Origin: Chromera velia
Taxonomy: Eukaryota; Sar; Chromeraceae
Reading direction: 5' to 3'
DNA length: 62,353 bases
NCBI GenBank assembly: GCA_018398765.1
Contig: JAHBMJ010004256.1
Location: 19,599-81,951 of the forward strand
The stretch's first letter is position 1. Each line of letters begins with the position of its first letter. This document shows positions 47,201 through 59,794 of the stretch, one piece after another. Made by a program: the position numbers and the translations under genes. Below the pieces are notes generated by a model. It was not told the origin of the DNA and ran no database searches. It was given only the letters and a program-made list of their open reading frames with translations.

Positions 47201-48497
47201 CCATGCAAGTTGACGGCAACTCAGAAACATTCACTAGAAGGAAGAGAGAGGGCGAACAGAACCCTGCACAGACTGCTTCCTCCACCGGCCCTCTGTCGAC
47301 TCGCCCCCCCCCGTCCAACTCCAACCGTCTCCCTCCTGAACCTTTACAGATTCCCCCAACGGCAGCACCGACGGGCGCTCCTCCGAAAAGGGTCATTCTC
47401 CGTCCTCGATCAGCTGTGGAGGCTCAGGCAGGCCGCAGAACTGTCAGTAACGCCGGTGACAGAATGCATGTAGGGCCTCGTTCCTTGTTTTTCCCCCCTC
47501 TTTTCGTTTTTTTTTTTCTTTCTTTCCTCCTCACTCCTTTCTGACTTCCCCGCAGGCTGCATCAAAGAATGCCCCCTTCTGTTCTTTCACATTCACTTGA
47601 TTGCCTAATTTCTCGCTCACTCACTCACTCACTCACTCACTCACTCACTCACGTATCCTCACTCATTTACTCATGCTCTCACAAGCACATCGTCGACATG
47701 CAAGGTGGCGAAAACCAGTTTCCACACAGAAGATGCTCCATCTTCTCCTTTTGACATAAACGAGCCCTCAGGACCGGCCTTCTTTCTTTGTTAACAATTG
47801 ATTGAACAGATGAATAAATGAACGAATGGATGTACGGATGGATGGATGGATGCAGGATTCGAAAGTTCCGAGACGCGAGAAGCGTCCTGAAGAGCACCCT
47901 CCTCAGAACAACACCGGAGCTGCTCAGGCTACTGGCAGTTTCTCCCACAACAGTCTGACACCACCCATGCAGATAGAACCGCATCCGTCCCACCTCCTCC
48001 CTAACCCCCCCACGCTACCACTTCTCCGAAACCCATTTCGTGACAACGCCCCTCCCGAGGGAGGGGGTGTTCCCCTCCCGACGCCACCAGAAGGAGGATT
48101 CTTTGCAGAACAAACGCAGCGACCGCCCCGCATGCAGTCATCTCTCCTGCCACCCCCCGGAATGCAGCCGCCTCCCCCCCATCTCCCTCCTCCGCCAATG
48201 GAGCCACCACCAGGAATGCAAGCACCTTCCTCGACAACAGATTTCTCTGCCTCTGCTTACGCGGATGACCACCTGCATGGTCACCCTGCATATGATTCCC
48301 CTGGAGGCATGATGGGGGATGAAACAGGCCAAGACGAATACGTTTACAACAGGCAGCCGAACGTCAGAGAGGACAGTTCAACCTCGCTTTACGTTCGCCT
48401 CTCTTCGTGTTCGCAGGGGGGCTCTCAGGCCGCTTCCTCTGGAGACGAGTGGCAGGCTGAGACGACATCAGTTGCACCTCGCAGCTGGTACTCCTGA
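44265..48497 (+). CDS. zinc-knuckle, proline-rich nuclear-type protein, function unknown
   Basis: Proposed plus-strand exons 44265-46826, 47110-47442, 47856-48362 and 48417-48497, all phase 0, about 1160 residues. The first exon alone is open for 880 codons. The amino terminus has repeated VKEEP motifs that fit sumoylation consensus. Around residues 325-365 two zinc-type clusters occur, CPRCGDLDGH and CGSCGQAGHLVPFC; the second is a CCHC knuckle. The rest is low complexity: Ala- and Gln-rich runs, Lys-rich charged stretches, and in the third exon a Pro/Met-rich tract (PPPPHLPPPPMEPPPG). Such features suggest an RNA- or DNA-binding nuclear protein, but I recognise no named family. The exon 2 donor could also be the GT at 47463. 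The last intron is 54 bp and a multiple of three, so it may be retained. Confidence 0.6.
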
Positions 48498-49651
48498 TAA
48501 CATTCTGTCACTGTTCTCCGATGAGTGGAAATGTGTGAAAACAAGCAGGTCTATTGGGAGGTCAAGCCAGGTGTTCAGTCAGATGGTTGACTCTGCAAAG
48601 TTCTGGCCAGTTCATCAAGTTTAGCTTCTAAATCAGCTTGATGCTCAAAATGCTGATTTAAGTGAGAATTCAGAGTACTTTTTACCTATTGGCAGCTTGC
48701 TAAAGCCCTGATTGTAATTATTTGTACACCTTTAGTAGGATGGCTATACATGAGCACGTAATATTTCAAAGATGCAACAAACCAACTTGAGTTGTCGCTA
48801 GTTGTCGCAGTGTGTTTGGAATTCAATTTGTTTTTAAAATTTGAATAAGATGCCCTAAAAAACTACAATAATGATTTATAGAATTATAATTTCAAAAGTT
48901 TATGAAAATAAATTATTAAACATGCAACTGAAAAGTTTTTATATAATTTGTGAACCTTGTATGGTTCTTAACAATTAACGACGTCCATGTAGTGAGCAGG
49001 TTTTTTCCAAGGTTTTTCTATAGTATTATGTATTACTAGAATAACTTGAACGTATATACTAAGGTATACATAGCATCATTGAATGTTCCTAGGAATGTTC
49101 TGGGTTTGTCTTTCTAAAAAGTTTCTATACGTATAACACTTATAAACTTAATACAATTGAAATTGAACTTAATTATATATTGGAATCTATATGTTGCCAT
49201 ATGATAATGTCTAGGATAAATTCCTGGATAATGTTGAAATTTGAAAAAAAAATATTATTTTAGATATTATTAAAACTTAAAAGTAAAAACTGACACCACT
49301 GGCATCTAGAGACAGTGAAACACCATGAATATAATTTCTATAATTTTATCATCGTAATAATCTAACCCTAGATCTAACTTAAAATGTAATTGACTCGATT
49401 TATAACAAACTGCTAGCTGCCACTGTATATGCCGTTGATAATGTAGTTGATAATGTATACAATTTCTACTGCAATTTCTAAATTAAATTTGTAGTTTCTG
49501 AAGTTCCGATGACTTAATTAATTGGCAAGGTTGCGACTGTACACGGTCTATCTTTGAGTACCCAGTTACCGTTCCGATTACTACCACAGTCTACCAGTCT
49601 AGAACACCGGTCCCCCGGGGCCCGCGCCCGGTCCACGGACACTTACTCAGA
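48498..49651. other. AT-rich spacer
   Basis: No gene, RNA or transposon ends seen. The sequence is AT-rich throughout and becomes GC-rich only near 49600-49630. Confidence 0.5.
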
Positions 49652-51161
49652 TTAACTCGTTCTCTGCATTTTAGATGGTCGAGTGGACACGTTGCTGATC
49701 ATTGCATCATCTCCTCTGCTTCCACTGGCAGGCTGCGACCCAAGTTGAACTTTCTCTGAAGCACGCTCTTCTGCCGAAGTGGCCCTGACGATTCCTTCAC
49801 CGTCTCCACCATCCGGCCTGTCGTGCCCTTTTCCTGCGCTTTTCTGTTTGGGTTTGTCCTGCTGTCCGTGCTGTTTGCCGTCATCTTCAGGGAGTCTTCT
49901 CACCTGCAAACGTCTTCTCGCACGCTTGCGTTCTCTTTCTTTTGCATACGGATCAATTCTCGTCCCACCTCCGCAGCTTCTTCTTTCCCACCGACCCTGT
50001 GAACGGATGAATCATTCTCTCAAGCACGCCCACCCTCTTACTCCGAAACACCAACCAACACAAGACCCCCCCCTGCCCCCCCTCTTTGATTTACTCTTGA
50101 GAGCAGCAGAACAATTCTTGCATGGATAATCAACACACCAGGTGACTGTAGGAGGCAAACACAAATTCAACAATTCAATGAAAGAAAGACAGAGAGACAG
50201 GCATTCAGGAAGACAGGCAGACAGAGTCTGAGAGCCAGATCTACAGACACACAGCAAGCAGGCAAGCAGGCATAGAAAACCTTCTGTGTAAAGCTACTCT
50301 GAACATCTGCGACGACCAACGCTTTACACGTGCATGCACAGAGAGACAGATGCAGACGCACAGACTGACAGAGAATCGGAGAAAGTCAGGCAGGCAGGCA
50401 GGCAGGCAGACAGATAGAGACTGACCTGCATCTTTGGCAGAGGAACCACGAGGGTTCTGTCAAGGATCGAGAGCCCAATCCAAGAATTCTGCTTCTCTCT
50501 CCACACACGCACGCACATACATGCACGTGAAGCCAAAGGGNGGGGGGGGGGGGGGGCGAAGAAAGTGAGGCAGCTAGAAGGGAGATGCAGTAAGACAGAC
50601 AGACACACATTTTTTTTTTTCTTTCTTCTTTTTCCTTTTAGGTAGTCAAACGGACAGGAAGGAGCCAAGGGCGAGAGACGGACTGAGTAAATGAATCAAT
50701 GAGTTTGCCAATAAAAGAAGGAACAGATGAATGAAAGAAAGCACCCAACAACGAAAAGATTTTCCATCTGCGAATCTGTCTGTCTGTCTGTCTGTCTGTC
50801 GCTCGGTCGAAGCCCGCAAGACCGAACAAAACAAGAAAAAAAGCCGCTTTGTCTCCCACGCTCCTTTGCTTGGTCATTCACATACCCATGCACTCCCTCC
50901 CTCACTCACTCACTGACTCACCTCGCTGCTGTCCTTGATTGTTTGTGAGAGAATCACCTTCCCTGGCTCTGTCAAGCTGACGGGATGCACAGAGAGTTCG
51001 ACAAGAGATGCCAAAAAGGGAATCGTCAAGTCCTGCGCGTGCGCACACACACACACACACACACAAAACATGGACACACACACACGGACCGTGAGAGGGA
51101 GAGAGAGACAGATACACACACACGGGGACACACACAAACGCACACACACACACATGCACAA

Positions 51162-51200
<39 letters not shown>

Positions 51201-51321
51201 CACGCACGCACGCACGCACCCACGCACACACAGAGCACGCAAGCACGCGCGCACACACACACACACACATACACAGAGAGAGAGAGAGGGAGAGAGAGAG
51301 AGCGCATGCGCGCGCACACAG

Positions 51322-51364
<43 letters not shown>

Positions 51365-52671
51365 GGACGGACAGGGAGAGGGAGAGAAAAAGGGGGGGCT
51401 GGGATGTCGGCAGACAGCAGTACGACAAGAACTCTGTCTTCTAGACAGACAAAACGCGAGGAGGAACTTCAAGACAGACAGATAGGCACACACAGCAGCA
51501 CCTACTGAGAGACGATTTGCGCTGCGTTTCAGGCGTCCATGAGGGAGAGTCTATCGTCTGTGAGGATGCAAACAACAATTTCTTCCTCAAGTACTTACGT
51601 ACGCAACCTGACTGTGCCCCATGTATGCACCAACGCGAGCAATTTTGACGAAATCCTTTCTCCTCTTAGACCTTTTTTCTTCACAGTCGTTCCTGCCTGC
51701 CTGTTGTTGATCTACACTCAAACGTGTGGCACAGTGCACCGATCGCCTGAATTGTTTCGGTCTACTTTGCTCTCTCTTCAAGACTTACGCACGCATCACA
51801 CATGTACGCACGCTGGCTCACCCAACCGTCTGGATATGTGACCACTCCAGCTGAAGATTTAATTATTTGGTGTGCCAACCCAGCACACAAACTTAAACAT
51901 TCACTCACCCGTCCCACAATCACATCCGCGTCTCCTTCCACAGGCTTCCTGCCGTCTCCGCTTTCCCCTTTTCCCTTCTGTCCTTTCTTCCTCTCTCCCT
52001 TCCCTCCATCCACCCCATGACCGTTGTAACACACAGCAAAAGAGAAGAGAGGGTCAGTCTTTCCTCCAGTCTCTCCTACCGGCTTCTTCCCTGTTTGCGA
52101 CTCCGCCCTCTCCCCGTCTCCTTCCGACCCCTCTGCCGAAGAACCATCGATAGAACCCGAAAGCACAAACCCGCGGCGTTCCAACAAAGACCGTGCAGAC
52201 GTGCGAAGGATGCCCCTTTTCGGCTCACAGCACGACTCAACAGGCGCAACTCGCTGTGCATATCTGAAGCGTCTCAACCCTCCACACAACTTCCCTTCCC
52301 CTCCTCCCTCTACCGTCTCTCCCGTCTCCTCTTTGTCTCTGAGAAGGAACGCCAAGAGCGCCACAGGGTCCAACCAAGGCTGCGTGCACCGAATGCACAC
52401 CAGAAGCTGGCCCATGGCAGTGCGCACTGCGGAAAAAAGAGACGCCCTCAGCAGATCCGAAGAAGAGGAAGACGAAGAAGAACAAGAGGCGCCGCTCTCG
52501 TCTGCCCCCGTTGTCCCCTCCTTTCCCTGCTGTCCCTCCTCTGCCGTTCCACTGGAACTTCCCAATCCCCCCCCAACCAGAGACGCCACCATCTGTCTGC
52601 ACTCCTCGGGGTACAGAGCTTCAGCAGCCTCTGTCAGCGCTTCCGTGATCTCCTTGGTTGCCGAAATCGCC
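49652..52671 (-). CDS. unrecognised multi-exon protein (5' end not found)
   Basis: Minus-strand exons with good splice sites: 51909-52671 (donor GTGAGT), 50922-51032 (donor GTGAGT), 50426-50488 (donor GTCAGT) and the last exon 49652-49996. Less certain small exons lie at about 50281-50298 and about 50081-50131; an additional exon near 51540-51660 is possible. The large exon has a helical [16 protein letters not shown] segment, a Ser/Gly-rich linker, and [17 protein letters not shown]. The short exons encode [17 protein letters not shown] and [17 protein letters not shown], hydrophobic segments that could be packed helices or sheet. The carboxy end is basic ([13 protein letters not shown]) and hydrophilic, like a nuclear localisation signal. 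A long CA microsatellite lies in the first intron. The first exon starts in phase 2 context, so an upstream exon with the start codon is missing here. I do not recognise the family. Confidence 0.5.
51043..51362. repeat. CA-rich microsatellite
   Basis: Long runs of CA interspersed with GAGA and GCACGCACG, within an intron of the minus-strand gene. A second N in a poly-G run is at 50541 in the same gene's introns. Confidence 0.85.
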
Positions 52672-52689
52672 CTGCACGCAACGAAATGC

Positions 52690-54321
52690 AACGTTGAGTG
52701 AGTGATGAGAGTCTGTAAAGTTCGATGTTTGTGGACTCATGCAACTCCCCTGTTCGCATCATTTCACAGCAACTCTTTCCACGTTGACACGCAAGCACAC
52801 TGAGGAGGAAAAGGATGAGCACGAGAATGAACGAAGAGGGAGAAACGAAACAGACTCTAATTCGCGACACTCAGTGTGGAGGAACGGAAGAGCGTATGCA
52901 GTTTACAGAGATGTTCAGAAGCAGAAGGAAACAACCAGCCATCCTTGGAGCATCGAAAGGACCTCACACTGATGGATGTGACGCCACGTAGACGGGCGCA
53001 CCTATGCATTTTGACGGAGACGATGAAGCCACGAAATTCGGAGAACGAAGTGTTGTGCTCTGCAGCGGCACAACAAACGAATATTCAAACAATTACTTTT
53101 CTCTCCTTCCTCCTATCCAACCATCCATTCACATGATGGCCTACACATCCGCCAGCTAATTCATCCACCACCATACGGCTGTTGATCCAACCATCAATAT
53201 TTCAAAGACCGCAAAACGGTTCCCAACAACATGCCGCAAAGAAAGGAAGGTGGACGTGCAAAGACTAAAGGAAGGCATACGAAACCCAAAGTTTTAATCA
53301 CGGAGTGAAGCTTTTGAACAGGGAACACAGACTCTGTGTACGTCCAGCAAGAGAGAATGGGGACCGATTCGAAAGTCTGGGCTGACCAAGTCGGTTGATT
53401 TTGTACTGTGTCGCTGCGTTGATTCTTTGATCGACACTGAGGGTTTTGCTGGCCATTTTTCCTCCTTCCTTCTACTGTCCCTTTCCCTCCTTCACAAATT
53501 CTACCCACGTGTGCACAGTTCTTTGTCTTTCTCTTTCTCTTTCTTCAACTTGACTGCATGCTCTCTTTTTCAATTGAAGAGAAAGACTTCAATACTGTCA
53601 GCACAGTCCTGCATTTTGTGCTCAATCCTCCCATACCAAAGGAGTTCCGAGATAAAAAGGGTGGGTTCTACTGGTAGTGGTGTGCGCCATCGCTTGAGGT
53701 GACACAACCATGTGGTGTGCCCGTCAAGCTAGAAACTTGACGTCGATATCTGTCGATCTTCTTGATTGAAGTCTCTATGAAGTCTCTAGGGCGTCGTCTC
53801 CCCGTCTCCAAGCATTTGTGGGCAGGTCCGCGGCGCGCGCGCGGATTTGCGGATCGATTTTTTTTTCGGTAGACAGAAAAAATTCGCGCGCGGCCGCACG
53901 TCTCCTCATGCAATCGGACCTGGAAAACTGCTTGTGGGACACAGCCCACCAGGCGGGGCATGAAATGTCCCGCAAGTCCGCGAATTCCATGAAGCTTTTC
54001 AGACAGCTCGCACTGATCTCGAGTCTCTCCAACAAAAAAAATACCAAAATTATCATCAAATCTTCTGACACCTTATTTTTGTTGGGGAATTCAGGCATTC
54101 AAGGAGTCTGCTGAGGACTTTGGAAGGACAGTGTAGCAGCACAGCAGCACAGTCACTGCATTGACAAGCCCACGGCTGAGCCAGAAATCCGTGTCCGCTG
54201 CGTTGAGTTTTGATTGGAAGGATTTTGGCCGGAGACGGCGGTGGAGTGATATCCAAGTCCGACCAGTCTTCGGATCTTTTTCTTCTTTTGATTCTCTGCC
54301 CTCAAAAGCAACTTAGAAGCA
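52690..54321. other. spacer between genes
   Basis: No further gene is supported. It may hold the first exon of the minus-strand gene (about 52690-53000) and the promoter and 5' UTR of the gene at 54322. Around 53825-53900 there is a GC-rich patch with GCGCGC words. Confidence 0.45.
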
Positions 54322-57300
54322 ATGCCTGCGCCCAGCAAGCCTAAGCGTCTTGGTCTGGACATTTCCCTCGCAGCTGCGGGGTTTAAGGAGCAGGCCCAGA
54401 ACGCCATCTGCTCGATGTGCCACGATTTCATTGAGGAAGCGGTGGAGACGGACTGCAATGCCAGACACGTCTTCTGCCGCTCCTGCGTTGAGAAGTGCCT
54501 CGACAGCTGCCAGCCCTGTCCCTCTTGCAGGGGCCGTCTCTCTAAGCTGTCTGATGCCCACCCCGCCCTCGTGTACGCATACGAGAACGTGAAGTGGAAG
54601 TGTCTGAACTACGAGACGGGCTGTGATTTCACAGGCACCAAGAGGGAGTTGGAGACCCACCTAGACCTCCATTGTCCTGAGGAAGAGACTGAGTGCCCCT
54701 TCCTCGGGTGCTCTGAGAAAATTCGCCGCATTGCGATGGACGACCACACGAGGGACTGTCGTTTCGGTCCCATCCTGTGCCCTTACTGCTCGACCCTGTG
54801 GCCCTTCATCGAAATGAAGGAACACCTCGCCACCTGCGACAAGCTCCCCGTGCAGTGCCGTCTGAACTGCGGGCAGAGAATTCCAAGGGGCGATCTGGCC
54901 GCTCACATGGAGCGTGACTGTCCCGAGGCCATGATCGAGTGCTTCGTTCCCGACTGTAAGGAGAAGATCCTCAGGAAGGACGTGGAGAGGCACGAGGAAG
55001 AGTTCATGAAGAAGCACGTGCAGCTCCTGGCAAAGCAGATGGCAGCTCTGAAAACCTGCGGGCAGAATGGTCTGTCTGATCTTGCCTCCAATATCTTTTT
55101 CTTCCCCATCGCGGGCTTTCTCTGTCCTCTTTCCCACTCCACTCTTGACGTCAATTGTGTTTACGGCAATCTCAAACGCGGCCAGTGGTTCGAACATTTT
55201 TTTGGGGGTACGCGTGCCGCTCTGTTTCCTGACCTCTCCTTGTCTCCCCGCCCTCTCTCTTGCAGACCCCCCGAAGGTCCCCAACCAGATTGCCATCCCT
55301 CCAGGCCTTTACACCATCAAGACCGTGCACGGCACATGCCTCCGTGCCCATCCCGGACTCGAGGGTGCGAAGGTGGACATGCAGACCGCAAACCATGCTA
55401 ACGACTGGGAGGTCTTCCAGATGATCGACCTAGGCAACGGCCGCGTCGCTCTGCGGTCCTTCCACGGCACCTACATGCGGGCCCACCCAGGCGGTGAGGG
55501 GGCGAAAATGGACCTGCAGACCGGCTGCGGCCCCTGGGAGGAGTTCACTCTCGTGCGAGCAGACGGCAACCGCTTCGGCATCCGTTCTGCTCACGGCACG
55601 TACCTCCGTGCCCACAAGGGCGGTGTGGGTGCGACCCTGGACCTGCAGGTGAACAAGAACGAGTGGAACGCGATGCCCTGGGAGCAGTTCGAGTTCGTGG
55701 AGGAGAAGTTTGAGGGGATCGAGAAGGACAAGCACGAGATGAAGCGGAAAGAGAACTACACGCGTCTGATCATCAAGCAGGAAGCCGCACTCAAGAAGGA
55801 GAAAGAGCAGAAAGGCATGTCACTAATAATTTCTTTCAGAGACTTTCTTCTCCCCCCCCTCTCTTTCCGAATGTGCTTGTCTTCCGAAAGTCCTTGTCTC
55901 TCCTCTTTTTACTTGATTAGCTACTCTCCTCTACCCCTTCCATACCTTGCCATTCCTCCTTCCACTTCCATTCTCATTCACTGAATCCTCTCCCATGTGA
56001 TTTCTTCTTGAACGCGAAAAACCTTTAATTTGCTGGAGAAAGTCACATTGCCCTTCTGTTGATTGAATGAAAATTCCTGTTTGTTGCCCTGTAAGACTCT
56101 GACCCTTCACTTGAGTAAAAGAAACCATTTATCCAACTCTCCCTGCACCCCCCTCTGTTGACTCTTTCCAGAAGCCCTGCTGAAGGTCCCAGACTACAAT
56201 GTGCCCGTCTTCCTGTCCCCTGGAGTCTACACCATCAAGACTGTGCACGGCACATGCCTCCGTGCTCACCCTGGGGGTGAGGGTGCGAAGGTCGACATGC
56301 AGACATCTGTGCGTGCGAGTGACTGGGAGGAGTGGCAGGTGGTGGACCTAGGCAACGGCCGCGTCGCCCTGCGGTCCTTCCACGGCACCTACATGCGCGC
56401 TCACCCAGGCGGTGAGGGAGCCGAGATCGACCTCCAGACGGGATGCAACCTCTGGGAGGAGTTCACCATCGTGCAAGCAGTGGACGGCCGCTTCGGCATC
56501 CGTTCTGCTCACGGCACGTACCTCCGTGCCCACAAGGGCGGTGTGGGTGCGACCCTGGACCTGCAGGTGAACAAGAACGACTGGAACGCGATGCCCTGGG
56601 AGCAGTTCGAGTTCGTTGAGAAGAAAGGTTCGTGTGAGTTTCTTTCCCTTTTTTTGTCTTCTGGTTCTTTCTGGTCGTTCTCTTTCTTGAAATAGGTTCC
56701 ATCCCCTTTCGGGACACTCTGGCTCCACCCCAATTTTCATTTCCTCACTTGCACTTGCACTTGCTTTCCCTCTTCCAGCTCATTACTTTCTCGATTGCAT
56801 TTCATTCCTTCGTCATTGCAACTTGCTTGTCTGGGCTTACTTCATCTCTGTTTTTGTGCGTGGGTGCTTTTCTCAGTAGGTTCATATCGCTCTCAAGTAA
56901 TCCAATTCATACTCGTCTCTCCTCTTCTCCCTCCTTCCCGCAGACACCCAGGAGGTCCCCCACTCCACTGGGGTGCCTCCCGGAATCTTTGTCATCAAGA
57001 CCGTACACGGCACATGCCTCCGTGCTCACCCTGGGGGTGAAGGTGCAAAGGTTGACGTGCAGACGGCAGTGAGGGCGAGTGACTGGGAGAAGTGGCAGGT
57101 GATCGACCTAGGCAACGGCCGCGTCGCTCTGCGGTCCTTCCACGGCACCTACATGCGCGCCCACCCAGGCGGTGAGGGGGCAAAGATGGACCTGCAGACC
57201 GGCTGCGGCCCCTGGGAGGAGTTCACTCTCGTGCGAGCAGACGGCAACCGCTTCGGCATCCGTTCTGCTCACGGCACGTACCTCCGTGCCCACAAGGGCG

Positions 57301-57386
57301 GTGTGGGTGCGACCCTGGACCTGCAGGTGAACAAGAACGAGTGGAACGCGATGCCCTGGGAGCAGTTCGAGTTCGTGGAGGTGTAA
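54322..57386 (+). CDS. RING and TRAF-type zinc finger protein with three fascin-like beta-trefoils
   Basis: Four plus-strand exons in phase: 54322-55069, 55266-55814, 56172-56627 and 56944-57386, about 731 residues. A RING finger (CSMCHDF ... CRSCVEKC ... CPSC) is followed by TRAF-type zinc fingers with spaced Cys/His pairs (about residues 90-230). A short charged helix follows. Then come three copies of a roughly 125-residue domain, each built from three HGT(C/Y)(L/M)RAH(P/K)GG repeats ending in a WE.F strand, the pattern of fascin/hisactophilin-type beta-trefoils. A Lys/Glu-rich coiled coil separates trefoils one and two. RING-TRAF proteins are typically E3 ligases. Fascin-like trefoils usually bind actin or carbohydrate. 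The intron after 55814 has a GC donor (GCATGT); only this gives phase agreement. The third exon may instead end at 56632 (GTGAGT), also in phase. Confidence 0.85.
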
Positions 57387-58870
57387 GGTCACAGAGAGGA
57401 AGGGTCGGGGTCCTTGCTTTCTCGTCAAATGAAGAAGAGGCAAATCGAATGAAGGAAGGGGAGGAAAAGGGAGTCTTGGAGCTGTGTGGAGACGCTTTCC
57501 TCTTCTTTTCTTCTTTTTTCAGAAGCACCGAGATCTTCTTTTGATGACCCTCCGGGACCCTCTTTGTGTTTGTGTGTGAGTGATTTGTGGAAAGCGAGGG
57601 GTGGTTTCGCTCTTTCGCTGTGTTTTTTTTTTTCTTCGTTTCGAGGAGGAATGACTGCAAGGGTTTCGTGGAAGTGGCCCTCAACATGCATGCATTCAGA
57701 AATCAAATGTTCTTTCCTCCATCATGCAAACAGTGTTACTTGCTCTACTAACGCATTATTTGTGCATGCTCATGAAGGGGAAACAAAACCGGGCCGAAAA
57801 GGAGAAACGAAAACAAGGAATGGAGCATTTCAAAGGTTCGAGCTTAAAGTTTCCTGCATGCATGTGCGGTTGACTGCTCGTTCTGACCGATGTCCCTTTT
57901 TCGTTTGACGTTTTCAAATCCTCAAACCTACCTTCGTTGAACTGTGTCTCTTCTTTCTCCCGTGCTCATTGCGACCGACCTCCCTTTTGCCTCCCTTCTC
58001 TTCTCTTCTCTTGTGCATTGATTGAATCATGTGTCACCATGGCATTCCAAGAACTGTGCACCTTGCTGTGCACACTGCCAGACAGACGTCAGGCAGAGAA
58101 CAGAGCGTCTGGAATAATGTAGGAATGAGACGTGACAGCAGACAGACGACACATTAGCACGTGAAAAGTGGAAATTCTCTAGCTGTGGATCTGCAGCATT
58201 CGGGGACTTGAAATCGATCGAGGCACACGAGTTTCTTTCAAAAAAAGACCGTAAACAGAAAGAAAACAGCGGAAGAAAGTGTTGGGGAGGAGAAAAAGAA
58301 TGCTCACCCATAGAGATCTGTGTGTGGGTTGTCCTTGCGTTTTGAGACCCGGTTGCCTCACCACACATGAAAGAAGGAATGAAGTCTACAGTGAGTGAAT
58401 GCTTTCGATTGGTCGTGGCAGGAATTCCGGTAAATTCCGGTGCAGGCGTCTTCCCTTCTCCTTACTGGATGCGTGAAGGTGATGGAAAGGAAGTATTGAG
58501 ATTGAAGGGAAGGGATGATAGAACGTTTTTCTTTTGCCCTGAAGTCTCCCCTCATTTGTCATCCTCCGTCCTTTCGTACCTTGCCTAAAGGACTCGCTTT
58601 TAGCCTGTTCCTTGATTTATACCGTCAGACTGTTTCATCACGACTATTCATGGTGTCACTGAATGTCGGACCTGGTGTCCTTAATCGTTTAGACAGAGGG
58701 CGTGCAGAGGATCCCGGTAGGAGAGTGTATTTCTCTCGGAATCTCTCCTCTGACTGGGCAAGCAGACTCTCCGAATGGAGAAGATTTCTTTCGCGAAAAC
58801 CATGCAGACGCATGCAGGCGGCGTAACAAGTCGAAGCAGAGCAGATCTGTATGAGCATGAAAATAGGAAG
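57387..58870. other. 3' flank and spacer
   Basis: No gene supported. Pyrimidine-rich sequence probably includes the 3' UTR of the RING/TRAF gene. Short open frames on both strands have no recognisable features. Confidence 0.45.
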
Positions 58871-59266
58871 TAGTGACCATGTTTGATTTGATTTGATTTG
58901 ATTTGAGGTAGGGCTTAAGCTCAAATCAAATATCCAGTCAGGGAGGACCTAGTGTTTAAAGACCTATCAAATACGATCAAATATTTGATCAATATGACTT
59001 TAAACCTCAAATATGAAGGTCCTAAAAAAACTTTTGCAAGTACCGATCCGTCACGCATGCTGATTCAAATGAAAAAACCTAAATCTTGATGGTTTGCTCT
59101 CAAAAAAAAAACGTTTTGAGCTGCACTGAAATTGACGTTTCACCCCCTTTTACTTCATGCAGAGGTAAACCAATCAGCTGAACGTTTTCCCGAATAGCTG
59201 TGTTAACTTTTCTGGTGCTGGAACATCTTTACGGCCCCCTTTTTGAGCATCTGCAAACATTCTGTC

Positions 59267-59297
<31 letters not shown>

Positions 59298-59340
59298 ATG
59301 CATGTATGTGTGTATGCATGTGTGTGTGTCTGTGTGTGTA

Positions 59341-59388
<48 letters not shown>

Positions 59389-59786
59389 GCAGACGCATAT
59401 GACTATCCGGTGGTTGGGGTTTCAGAACAATCTGACGTGCTTCCTCCCGTTGGCTCAACGGAACTGGGCTGATAAGTTGGTGAAGGTGCATGAGAAGCAG
59501 ATTGTCGCCTACGAGACGGATCCACGGGTGAGGTACCTCGCTTTTGACCAATTCGCCACCGGAGACATGCTGTATAACTAGGATATTTTTGAAACACACA
59601 TCAGAAATGTTCTGATAACTATTGTCATGAGAAAAATGATCAGAGTGACAGTAAGTCAGTGACTTAGTGAGGAACCCTAAGAGGTTAACCTCAAATCTTA
59701 CCTCAAATATCAAATATTTGAGGTTGAAGCTCAAATCAAATCAAATCAAATCAAATCAAATATAATCAAATCAAACATGGTCACTA
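58871..59786. mobile_element. non-autonomous hAT element with 8-bp TSD ATAGGAAG
   Basis: The ends are TAGTGACCATGTTTGATTTG at the left and its complement at the right. They are flanked by a perfect ATAGGAAG on both sides (58863-58870 and 59787-59794). TAGTG fits the hAT terminal consensus YARNG, and 8 bp is the hAT duplication length. Subterminal GATTT pentamer arrays extend the inverted repeats. The 916-bp interior carries no recognisable transposase. It does hold a TG microsatellite ending in TTGCAG, followed by an open exon-like stretch. Confidence 0.85.
59180..59581 (+). pseudogene. gene fragment carried by the hAT element
   Basis: A plus-strand frame after the acceptor-like TGTGTTGCAG at about 59391 encodes about 60 residues, including WLGFQNNLTCFLPLAQ and YETDPRVRYLAFDQF, before a TAG near 59579. 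Upstream, before the TG run, another short open stretch contains LEHLYGPLFEHLQ. The layout of exon, TG-rich intron and exon looks like captured host sequence rather than a transposase. I cannot name the parent gene. Confidence 0.45.
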
Positions 59787-59794
59787 ATAGGAAG

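Noticed and set aside
51040-51440. Frames encoding His/Thr or Cys/Val runs
   Set aside because: CA microsatellite inside an intron; no protein evidence.
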